Assembly: GCA_002104905.1 (NCBI GenBank)
Contig: MCFE01000704.1
Span: 1-43,763 of the forward strand
DNA length: 43,763 nucleotides
Reading direction: 5' to 3'
DNA from: Basidiobolus meristosporus CBS 931.73
Taxonomy: Eukaryota > Basidiobolomycota > Basidiobolomycetes > Basidiobolales > Basidiobolaceae
Shown piece by piece: positions 12,913 through 22,538 of this stretch (within the stretch, counting starts at the first letter, position 1; every line of letters starts with the position of its first letter). A program made the translations under genes and the position numbers. Below the pieces are notes generated by a model, which ran no database searches, was not told where the DNA came from, and worked only from the letters and a program-made list of their open reading frames with translations.

Positions 12913-12920
12913 CATATGTG
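12877..12920 (+). repeat. (CA)n-(TA)n microsatellite
   Basis: About 13 CA units run into TATATATA. A further TA run lies at 12956-12966. Confidence 0.9.
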
Positions 12921-14658
12921 CATCTGTAACATGATTCAGCCCGAGAGGGATCAAGATATATATATACGCAGGCGGTCTTAACAAAGTCTAGACCGTTAGG
13001 TACCAAATCTGGTTATGGTGGTGCCTCCTATAAGGCTCTTTCTACCATTACACAAGCTCATATCATAATGAATGCGAGCTGGATGCGGGGCGTCATTTTG
13101 ACGTAAAGTTTACGATTATTATTAGACAATCGAGATTTACTTGGTTACATTTTCATTTTCTTGCTAGACATACATGTCTCGTCTTTTCAGGTTATCCATC
13201 TCAGATTGAGCTCAAGCCAAGATGATTCTTAAATGGATTTGAATTTTCCTTGAGAGCCAATGACAGCCCTCTCGCGATTCGTCTCGGGGTTTCTAAGACA
13301 CACGGTACAAGGTACAACGAACACTACCCTAGCACTACAGTGTCCAGTATACACAGGAGGGCGTCAAAGATACTGAAACTATAGAGCATTGGCAATGTTT
13401 CACACCTGAGTAAGCATATCTCCTTTGACCAGTGCGGAACTACGAGGTTTCTATGATCAGTTTTATCGACGGGATGATGGAGTATAGTTTTTCCTTACTG
13501 AAGCCTCTACGTCTTGTGAGGGCAACCGACTAAGCATAACAGTGGAGTGGTCTCGAAAATACCCGAAGCAAACAAAAAGCCACCTTATTTGTATTTTTGA
13601 CCTACATCACTGACGATTATTGCTTGCCCATTAGTCAGAAATTGTCAGTTGGCTTTGGCCGTATAGCAGCTCACTTGAAACGCTTATTTCCAACGAAATA
13701 GGCTAATATTCTTAATGACATAGTACAACCGAGGATTATGATGTTGTCTCACTCCATGTGCGATGCGAGCAACAGGCAAACGTACCGCTGTTTGTTCTCC
13801 AGTAGCTCGCTCTTTAGTGTTGCTATAGAGCCCGGGGAAATCTACCAGAATGGAAGTTATCCAGTACCCGTAATCAGCCTTGAGCAATAAGGAAATGAAA
13901 CCAAAGTAATCAGCTGACCCCACATTACAGGATTATCCTATCAGCTCAATTGGTAGTTACTGGCAACACAAAGACTCATCGATAGCAGGCTTGAAGGAGG
14001 TATATAGTTCGATATCATTGTAGACCGTTTCTCCACAAAACACCATTCAAACCATGAATAAGTGTCACATAGGAATTAAGTATAACCACTGTACACTTTC
14101 CTACTACTTTTTGTGCTAGATTGGATGGTAAATAAGGTGAGGTAAGGACTGCTTCAAGTAACCGTTCCCCAAGTGCAAGGACTGCTTGAATTCGCGGCTC
14201 TAACGATTGTTAAAGGTTGCTAGACGGCCTGCAGCCTGTTTCTGAATCAACTATATTTTGATGTATGTTTCAACTTGACCAAGATAAGCAGAGTCTATTG
14301 AGCAAGACAACTCTATCGATCGGCTATTTCAAGGAATGAGGGAACTTGTTTGATTCTTGTTAATGTAAGTTGTGTGTAACTGGTATCAACAGAGGGTAGA
14401 TTAGCGCGGGGTAGTTTACCCTTTCACCCGATTTTCGCAGCCATGATTGGCGTGCCTTCGTGGCTAAAAACCTCAGCGGCATTTTGGGCCAAGCTCAACC
14501 TCATGGATGACTAGGAATTCGATGTTTCAAACGATAGTGACCACTAGCAAATGGTAATTGGTCGAGGAACGATATCATTTTACAACTTCGCCTTCCCCAA
14601 CAAAATCCATGGACCGCTCAATATATATCGGGTGACCTTTTGTGGAGGTGGCCATTTG

Positions 14659-14668
14659 TATATAAAAA
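14659..14668 (+). promoter_or_regulatory. TATA box upstream of the CSL gene
   Basis: TATATAAAAA lies 333 bp before the CSL start codon, implying a long leader of about 300 nt. This is position and motif only. Confidence 0.4.
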
Positions 14669-15000
14669 GCATTGGAATCCTGCTTATTTCATTTTGATAA
14701 TATTCGGCTCAACTCGAGTTACTTTGTCCTTAATTGAATTGACGTCGCTATTTTTGATTTCCAATTTTGCTTCCATTTTCTCGTTGGAGTACTTACCCCT
14801 TTGCCTGCTGATTCACGCTGGTGATTACTTCTCGGTTGTACACTTGTATCTTATAGCTGTTCATAAAAAGGCAACACACTACTCCCCTTCCTTGTAATTT
14901 AACTGGCGTTCTTGTGTATAGTCAGTTATCTCCCTCCCATCGAAGAGAAAGGTAGTTTGTCAAAATTCACTCGCTTTTCCAACTTCCATAACGCCAGCTA

Positions 15001-18000
15001 ATGGGTTATTCGTCATATCCTTGCCAAACCTACTTCCAACCAATCCCTGAAAACCCTTCGAATATGAACAAACGCAGTTTCGACATGAGCTCTCCTGTAT
15101 CTTCCATCCCTGTATATCAACGTCACAACTCACACAACGGCCACCTTATGTCACATGAGTCCAACTGGACCTCGAGTATCCATGGCGGGGATCTGGCCTA
15201 CTCTGAGCCTGCAACGCCCGGTCTATTGAACGCGGAAGGGCAGTGGACATTCGATTCGGATACCCCATCATCTCTCCAGGAAATGAAGCTAGAGAGCTTC
15301 GATCCATCGATAGATATGTCATCCTTAGTATCTAATAGTCTACCAAAGCAAGAGAATTTTGGCTTGCTGTTTCCCTTTGACGATTTCGAGTGTAGAAATG
15401 GTTCCATGGACCAGCCATCTAATCTTCAACAGCACCAGACTCTGCACCGCACGCATTCCTCCGCCTCCTTGAATTCATACTCGCAATCATTCCCGTCGAT
15501 CCATGACTCCCCGGTGTCCTCACACAACGGATTGATGTCAAGCTCGATGGAAGAGCCGCCGTACTACCAAAGACAGTTGAAAAACATCCAATTCAATCGT
15601 TTAAGAATGGTGTCTGAGAATCACTCGGATTTCGGCAGCTCACTTACCAGTCCGGTGGATTCGGGCTTTTGCACTCCAATCGAGAGCTACGCTTCCAGCC
15701 CGGTCCTGACCCATCCGAACTCAAATTCTAGAAGCTATTTTGCTTCCGAATATATGGATCACCACAGACGCCCCAGCATTACCACCGGTCTTCAGTCGCT
15801 CCATATGGCTGACGAACTTTCCCTCGACCCCTCGATGTCTATGAATCAAGCCTCATCGTCCCTGTCCACCTCGCTGACTGTCAATCAATTTCTGGACACC
15901 AGCCAGGATCTATCTGGGTCATTGATGCACCAGTCGGATGCCTTGGACTATGTCCCCGGTCAGTTCTACCATGACAAACTTCACCTGGACCATTCTTCTG
16001 CATTCTCTACCAATCCCAGCCACGAAGAAATTATGAATGGCACACAGAACACCACCTTCCATGGATTCCACGACGCTGCCCCACCGACACTGTCCCCACC
16101 GTCATCGCCAAACACGGAGAACGGCAATACTCCGGTGTCCCCCACCGACGGCATCAACTACCCGTTGGAAGGAAAGCTGGAGTTGAACAGCGGCTCCACT
16201 TTGAAGCCGGTTGTTCACAGCTATGTATCTTCTCCGAATTCCTTGTTGAATGGGGAAAAGACCGTGGTTATTCTGACTTCCAAAGTGGCCCAGAAATCGT
16301 ATGGAACAGAGAAGCGGTTCTTATGCCCTCCCCCAACCGTTCTTCTCCTCGGCCAGAATTGGCGGACCAGTGCTTACCACAAAGGCGGATCCACCACGGA
16401 CAATTCCACCTTAGCAAGCCCGAAGCTAACCATTGGTATCCCGGGAGAATCGGGCCAGCAGCAGGGCATTCTTGAGTGGTCTGGTCCATCGAACTCAACG
16501 GTCGATTCGTCCGCCGTGGAGTCCAGTTCGGTTGGAAGATGTGTTGCCAAACACTTGTTCATCAATGATGCCGACGAGAAGAGGAAGCGTGTCGAGGTTC
16601 TGGTGAACGTTCAATCCTCTGCGGGCCATGCCATGGGCACTTTCATTTCTAAGCCCATCAAGGTGATCTCGAAGCCATCAAAGAAGAGGCAAAGTGTCAA
16701 GAACATGGAGCTTTGCATCCATCACGGCACAACGATCTCACTCTTCAATCGTATCCGCTCCCAAACCGTGTCCACCAAGTACCTCGGCGTTTCCACCCCC
16801 TCTTCGTCATCAAGTGCCTTCGGAAGTGCTAAATGGCCTTCGAACATGAACAACAGCTCCTCCGGAGACTCTGCATGCTTTGTTGCCCGAACTGGTCGTT
16901 GGGACCCATTCGTCATCTGGCTGGTCGACCTGAATAGAAGAAACACGTCTACCGAGCAAAATGTGACTCCTCCACCTCCGGGATTCCCTGCCCCACCAAC
17001 CATAGCTATCCACCCTCAGGAGTATTCAATGTCATTCTCTCCTGGCTCTGATTCAAGATCAAGCTCGGATGGAAAGTCCCCCATTCCCATCCATTACAAC
17101 CAGCCGGTTGTCCTGCAATGCCTCTCAACCGGACTGATCAGCCCAGTTATGATTATTCGAAAGGTTGACAAAGGAAGTTTGGTTGTTGGGAATGGAACTG
17201 GAACTGGACGTGAAGAAATGCTAGGGGATCCGGTGTCACAATTGCACAAGGTGGCATTCCAAATTGTTGAGGATGCTTCCGAGGAAGAAAACCCATTTCC
17301 AGTTCGTTCCACCGCAGGCTCGTACCTTGTCTGTCTCGGGGATGTGGTTGGAGTGCAGCGCTCTAACGAGGGCCGGAAATTCGACGTCCCCGCCAGCACC
17401 AAATCCCAGGCTCGCTCGGACTCACTGCCAAATGTCCTCGAGAATAGCGAAGGTTGGCAAACCTCCGCGTTCGAGAGTGCCTCCGGCGGAGATGTGGAGA
17501 ACGGATCTCGGAAAAGACGTGCACTCAGCATCACTGGCAACACCCCGCTGGTGAAGGCAGCCAAGGGCGGCAGAAGAAACTCCGTCAGAGATGACCTGTT
17601 CTCGAGCGGAGAATGTGTGTCGCCAAATGTCTGGTCTGAGGATGTCTCAGACACCGCAGTATGGACCATCGTTGGTACCGATTGTGTTCAGTACTCGTTC
17701 TACACCCCCAATTCCGCACTAGGCACGGAGACCATTGTGAATCCCATCACGCCAATCCCATACATCACCCACATTGCACCCTCCACTCAAAACGCCGGAC
17801 CCAACATCCTGACCATTTATGGAGAGAATCTCACCCCTGACCTTTCCGTTTGGTTTGGCGAGATTCAAAGCAAAGTCACCGAATTCAAAAGCCGTGAAAG
17901 CGCCATCTGCACCCTGCCCGTGGCCGGGCAGAACGGGGTCACAGAGGGTACTCCATTACCGATTTTGCTGGTCAGAAACGATGGAGTCGTGTACAAGACT

Positions 18001-18021
18001 GGCAAGTTCTACACCGTTTGA
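15001..18021 (+). CDS. CSL (CBF1/Su(H)/Lag-1) family transcription factor
   Basis: One uninterrupted 1006-aa frame. Residues 1-415 are low-complexity, rich in Ser, Asn, Pro and His. The RHR-N domain starts near 422 with VAQKSYGTEKRFLCPPPTVL, the CSL DNA-contact signature. The beta-trefoil carries KPIKVISKPSKKRQSVKNME and LFNRIRSQTVSTKYL (552-595), and VWTIVGTD (887-894). An IPT/TIG domain runs from 921 to the end. CSL proteins bind GTG(A/G)GAA-type sites; fungi have them without Notch, and fission yeast Cbf11/Cbf12 act in cell adhesion and division. About 90 residues rich in Ser, Arg and Lys (790-880) are inserted in the beta-trefoil. The gene is intronless although its neighbours are intron-rich. 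The ATG at 15001 is the first in frame. Orthology to Cbf11 or Cbf12 is not resolved. Confidence 0.93.
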   Translation: MGYSSYPCQTYFQPIPENPSNMNKRSFDMSSPVSSIPVYQRHNSHNGHLMSHESNWTSSIHGGDLAYSEPATPGLLNAEGQWTFDSDTPSSLQEMKLESFDPSIDMSSLVSNSLPKQENFGLLFPFDDFECRNGSMDQPSNLQQHQTLHRTHSSASLNSYSQSFPSIHDSPVSSHNGLMSSSMEEPPYYQRQLKNIQFNRLRMVSENHSDFGSSLTSPVDSGFCTPIESYASSPVLTHPNSNSRSYFASEYMDHHRRPSITTGLQSLHMADELSLDPSMSMNQASSSLSTSLTVNQFLDTSQDLSGSLMHQSDALDYVPGQFYHDKLHLDHSSAFSTNPSHEEIMNGTQNTTFHGFHDAAPPTLSPPSSPNTENGNTPVSPTDGINYPLEGKLELNSGSTLKPVVHSYVSSPNSLLNGEKTVVILTSKVAQKSYGTEKRFLCPPPTVLLLGQNWRTSAYHKGGSTTDNSTLASPKLTIGIPGESGQQQGILEWSGPSNSTVDSSAVESSSVGRCVAKHLFINDADEKRKRVEVLVNVQSSAGHAMGTFISKPIKVISKPSKKRQSVKNMELCIHHGTTISLFNRIRSQTVSTKYLGVSTPSSSSSAFGSAKWPSNMNNSSSGDSACFVARTGRWDPFVIWLVDLNRRNTSTEQNVTPPPPGFPAPPTIAIHPQEYSMSFSPGSDSRSSSDGKSPIPIHYNQPVVLQCLSTGLISPVMIIRKVDKGSLVVGNGTGTGREEMLGDPVSQLHKVAFQIVEDASEEENPFPVRSTAGSYLVCLGDVVGVQRSNEGRKFDVPASTKSQARSDSLPNVLENSEGWQTSAFESASGGDVENGSRKRRALSITGNTPLVKAAKGGRRNSVRDDLFSSGECVSPNVWSEDVSDTAVWTIVGTDCVQYSFYTPNSALGTETIVNPITPIPYITHIAPSTQNAGPNILTIYGENLTPDLSVWFGEIQSKVTEFKSRESAICTLPVAGQNGVTEGTPLPILLVRNDGVVYKTGKFYTV

Positions 18022-19195
18022 ATCCCACCAATCCACATTCGCCACTTCGACCTCCTCCTGGTCGCAACCAATTTTAATACTTGTAATTTCCTAATGCATC
18101 TATCATTTCCCCCTGCCCCACCCACCTTATCAACCACACGCACCTCTCGACGGCGAGCAGCATCGTTAGTACATCGGATTTCCACATTGTGTAAAAAAAT
18201 ATATATCGTTCGTTCAATCGTTCCATTAATTTGGTGGTGAAGTTGGCGGGATTTTCATGGCGGCTGCGAGATAGAAGATACCATCTTGCGGTGACACGCT
18301 ACGACTCCATAATGTTGCACGAAGTTAGCCCGTTGGTTAGCACGGTAGGGCATGGGACGGATTTGGCAAGTACCGTGGAGCTTCCATGTTGGTTTCATGC
18401 CATTTTGAGCCAACCACCAAACCGCGGATGGGTGAGGCTTGCCCGTCGAAATATCGCCATTTCGATCCAACCTCGTCGCTGATTCGCCCGCGTTGGGGAA
18501 AAATAGATACGGGATTGAAGGTTGGGTTCGAGGCCCAGGTCGAGGTCGAGGTTGAGGTTGCGGATAGAGCTGAGGATGAGACGGCAGGAAGGCAGACACC
18601 GTTTCCCCGCCCCCCCACTCCAGATCCATTCCAATTCACCTCATCTCGAATGCGGACCAGCAATCCCCCTTTTCAGGCCCATCCTTGCCAATGGATCACC
18701 GACCCAAGATCCAAGTGATTCAGCATCCACTGAGTGATCCAATGTTACCTATGGTAGCACCAAGGGTGAGTGACTATCTCCATTCGAGGGTAGGCATCCA
18801 ACTGACATTTGATGGTGTCCTAGCCGCTACGTCACGCATCAGTACAACGGTTTCAAACAGCAGCGTAATAAGTACCACCCATGTATTGTGGCTTGGATTT
18901 GAATCCAAGCGGACATGATCATATGGCAGCCAGTTGTAGCTTTCCCCCCCCCCACCTTGGCCACGCTAACATCGAGACACCTCGTGACCAGACGAAGAGC
19001 ATATCCGGAAATGATGGCGGCCCCAATGTATCGCGGTGGTATTCATGGAACGTATATATCCATTTCGGTGGGCTCCGAGATCTTCAAAGCCAGGTTGTTT
19101 TGTCACCACCACAGCGCACACCAGAGGGATTCTGGCTGCGCGAGACATCCCAGCGGACGCGGGGATTGGACCTACTGAGACTTGGTCGGGCCGGA

Positions 19196-19245
19196 CGGGG
19201 TGAGGCTAGGTGAGGCTAGGTGAGGTGAGGTGAGGTGAGACGAGG
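19196..19245 (+). repeat. GGTGAGGCTA/GGTGA tandem repeat
   Basis: GGTGAGGCTA occurs twice, followed by four GGTGA units. A related GGTGAGG block lies near 19984-20017. Confidence 0.85.
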
Positions 19246-20392
19246 TTCGTGGAGAATTCATCCAACGTGGAGAAAACGGGGCTGCACGATGACCAGGTCG
19301 TGCGACGCACGATAAAACCTTGTCCGACTCATGAGACCTTTACGTACTTCATGTTACCTGTTCGTGGTAAGGTCACCTTTGGTTTTCCGGAAACCGCCCC
19401 CATCCCCACCTAAGCCCGCCCCGTCCTCGCCCCCGGGTCGTCCCCCATCCCAAAAAGGGCATCAGGTGTGGGGTAGTCGGGAAATTACCCCGGCGCTTCC
19501 ACCTACCCTTGACCCACCAACATTCCTGTATTGCCAACCTCAGGATTTGGGCCAGATTTCCATCTCGGGCACACCATCATTCTTGTTAGCAATCGAGTGG
19601 GCAGTGTCTCGGCTGGCTGATTGACCCAGTCCAGTCGGCATTTTTCTACTGACACTCAGGTCAAGCGGTGTTTTGCTGAGGGTCACCTGAGGGACGAGTC
19701 GTTTCAGATCCATCGGCTGATCACCAATGATGCACCAAGCGGTTACCGGGTATCTATCGGTAACGAAGCCCAACCCTTCCAAGTGATTCAGCTTCCAAGA
19801 ATGCTTACTAATGATGTCTCATATTGATTCACGTACGGCCGAAGAAGGGAATTGACCGGTGGTAGAAACGAATCCCATTCACGATGGTACTGGCGCCTAC
19901 GGCCTATTATTAGAAGTTGCTCAAGTGCTGGATTTGGATGGTGAACGGGAAGCCTCAAGTCGTTGAGTCCCTGTTGACTCATGAGGGTGAGGTGAGGGTG
20001 AGGGTAAGGTAAGGGTGACAGTGATCGTGACCATGACGGGATGCCCGGTGGCTAAAAATACTCCGCACCTCTGATACATTTGCTAAGCCACGGAACGAAG
20101 CGCTACCACTTCCAGGAGATGGTGGCTAGGATGGTTTCGCAAATCCCATGGATTGTTGGATGGCATTCCGGGGATTCTCGGGGATTTCCCGGGATCCTGC
20201 CAAGACGGTTGATCTCTCTAAGCATGCTTGGCAATTTCGGGGCCGGAATCGCCATGGAAATCCATTCCAATGGAGAGATCTTCGATGGAGCGGGCAGCAT
20301 GTCCATCGAGGCGGATCATTGGCCACAGTCTCCGATAGATATGGATATGGCGAGTAGGGATCGTGGTGGTTGGTGTTCAGCAACTTGTATCA

Positions 20393-20420
20393 TGCATCAT
20401 GCATCATGCATCATGCATCT
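20393..20420 (+). repeat. (ATCATGC)4 tandem repeat
   Basis: Four head-to-tail 7-mers that also create repeated ATGCAT palindromes, in non-coding sequence. Confidence 0.9.
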
Positions 20421-20838
20421 TGATCCGAGGGAGCCGGGGATTTAGGACACCTCGAGAAGTGATGGTGGATGCAGCTCATTAACCGGGCCCACCTAAGAAT
20501 CGATTATCTCTGAGATATATCTGGGCGAGATGATGGGTACCGACGGTAAAAACTAAATGCTTGGTTTATTTTCAAATCATGATACAATAATGGAATAAAA
20601 AATCGGTTGGAGTTTCCAAGGTCTCGCCAGAGAAGGTATATATGAACAGCATGGCGAAACGGGGGGGGTATCGGAGTATCAGTGACAGCGAATCATACAA
20701 AATATACGCCACCTGGTTAACGTTGCGGAGTTTTAAATCCTCGGAGGGAAATCTTTAAGAGGTTAGGGTGCTCAAGGTGAATTGAGGGGTTAGTTTTCGA
20801 TGGGGGGGGTTACTCGTGTGCTCACACAGGATCAAATT

Positions 20839-21048
20839 CTATAGCGCTTGGCGATCTCGGATAGGACGAGGTGGAAGGGCGAAACGTACAACATTTCGTG
20901 CTTTCATGCGATCAGGGAAGATTTCGGTGACGCAGCGACGCGGCTCCATGGCTTTGGTCAGACGTTGCCTTCCGCCGACAAGCTGGACATTGAGGTTGCG
21001 GGAGGGTAGGGCGCGAGAATAATCCCAATCTTGAGCAGGGTTCATCAT
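20839..21048 (-). CDS. Possible small basic protein, unknown
   Basis: An ATG-initiated 69-aa frame, MMNPAQDWDYSRALP then RNLNVQLVGGRQRL, that ends at TAG. Codons favour C-ending forms, as in the strongly expressed genes of this window. A TTTAAA motif lies about 35 bp upstream on the same strand. It belongs to no family I recognise and has no signal peptide or membrane segment. It could be a real short gene, an exon of a longer one, or chance. Nothing in its neighbourhood suggests a role. Confidence 0.3.
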   Translation of the reverse strand: MMNPAQDWDYSRALPSRNLNVQLVGGRQRLTKAMEPRRCVTEIFPDRMKARNVVRFALPPRPIRDRQAL

Positions 21049-21439
21049 GGAGAAGGTTAGAGTCGATGGATGGGCGCGGGGTTTAAAGGCTTTTGCACAA
21101 TAGAGAACTCAACTGAAAGCAACTTGCCGACTGTGGAGCGCCCGGCGGTTTTATATTCATCATAAATTAAGTGGCTTACTGATCTAACTGGTTTCAGGCT
21201 TCCCATGACTCCATAAATTCATTTACAACTGAGACTACGAAATAGATTAAATTTATTGATGGGAGCGGACATTAATTTATGTTGTGATCTAGCATGCAAA
21301 AGGCCCATCTGGGTTTGATTTCTCACTTAACAATTGGATAATAGCGGAATTAATTGAAACGGACTGAGGTGAATTACATATGTCATGTTCCTTCGTTGCG
21401 ATTCATCTTCTGTGCATGGGTTTCTAGTCGACAATCATT
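21049..21439. other. Intergenic, nothing seen
   Basis: AT-rich sequence between the small ORF and the P450 relic, with no ORF of note. Confidence 0.5.
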
Positions 21440-22340
21440 GATGGATGCCGTCCTCGGGCAATGACCATTCTTGAAAGTACAGCTCTTTGTTTCGCCATAG
21501 AGAAGCCCACAAGGGCATTCACTACCGGTTACCTAGCTTTGTTCGGATCGAAATCAACACCTACATCGCCATACACCACCACCGAACGGCGTCCAGGTAC
21601 CAGGAGTGATCACTTTTCCTTCATCGAACCTGCTTGGATCAAACTCGACAGGATTCTCCGTATAATCCGGCTTTCGGTGGATCCCATCTATGAGCACCAA
21701 GATCGACGTGTCGCAAGGGATTGGGATGGGGATGGGGATGGGTATAGTCTACAGATACACGAAAGAGACCACAATCTTTGGTAGCTCCACTAAAGTGAGC
21801 GGCTGGTGACTCAGTGATATAGCTAGTCTAAAGAGCCATGTATCGAATACCTTGCGCGATGGTAAATGACACGGGCTGGATACTTTAAAATCTACTATTG
21901 AAGCCATAGCGGCACAATTCACTATCCATTCGATATAGCAATACGTTCATAAACCTGCCGTCGAGTGTTTTTCAATGAAGTCTTATTCGCAAGAGTGGCC
22001 GCACCAATTCTGGCACGACTTTGCGAAAAGGGTTCGATGGGGTATCCGGAAATGGGTAAATGAATTTTGTCATTGCAATATGGGCGTTCCATTCCTGCAA
22101 AATATCCATGGTTACCGCTTCTCCGTGACATACCACAACGACAACGAAGGGTGGGATTTGGGGCGACTCTGGAGATATTAGGAAAAACCAATTTTAAGGC
22201 AACCTGCACCCCAATACCTTCCGCAGATCTAGGGTGTGTACGCGTGTGTGGAGGGGGAGGGGGAGGGGGAGTTCTAGGCTTTATCTTCCAGTAGAGAATG
22301 GCGGAAATTACTTCGCTTGGAACATATCAATCACAAACCA
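21440..22340 (-). pseudogene. Decayed partial cytochrome P450 copy
   Basis: Pieces of the adjacent P450 gene recur here in the same order and strand. The C-terminal exon lies near 21440-21500, the heme-region exon with its antisense ACCACCACCGAACGGCGTCC near 21570-21700, the I-helix exon flank near 21800-21880, the middle exon (GCGAAAAGGGTTCGATGG) near 22020-22110, and intron 2 with its G-tract plus a shortened exon 2 near 22150-22340. Large parts of the middle and I-helix exons are missing. Exon 2 has lost about 27 nt, exon 1 is not found, and frames are broken throughout. It is a tandem duplicate in decay. Confidence 0.8.
22251..22271 (+). repeat. G-tract array in the P450 relic
   Basis: Four runs of five or so G separated by single A. 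The same block occurs in intron 2 of the intact gene at 24061-24078. By pattern it could form a G-quadruplex on the plus strand. Confidence 0.7.
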
Positions 22341-22538
22341 CTTAGTGGGAGTAACAAACTTATACGGATATTGTTGTATAGGAAGTAGTGAATATAATGA
22401 GTATCCAGTACTATCACAGTATGAAACATTCTTTGGTAAACATTCAGAAGCTTTATATGACCCATGGACTTTTACGATCCATTCTCTTATCATATTGGCA
22501 TCCGCACACCCATCCTCGTGTTCTATCATACATAGACA

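Larger units (their letters stand above)
11935..15000. other. 3-kb gene-poor interval
   Basis: No confident gene. It contains a (CA)n/(TA)n microsatellite at 12877-12966 and an unrecognised minus-strand open frame 13923-13684 (no ATG, possibly a relic). From about 14.6 kb it holds the promoter and 5' leader of the CSL gene. Confidence 0.5.
18022..20838. other. 2.8-kb gene-poor, repeat-bearing interval
   Basis: It is richer in G/C runs and short repeats than the genic parts. I see GGTCGA repeats near 18535, poly-C at 18945-18955, a GGTGA array at 19196-19245, a second GGTGAGG block near 19981-20020 and an (ATCATGC)n array at 20393. No ORF resembles a protein family. Confidence 0.55.

Noticed and set aside
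13684-13923. Minus-strand ORF as a gene
   Set aside because: No ATG start, no recognisable domain and no flanking exons were found.
14640-14897. 85-aa ORF before the CSL gene
   Set aside because: It lies over the CSL TATA motif and leader, is hydrophobic by T-rich composition, and resembles no family.
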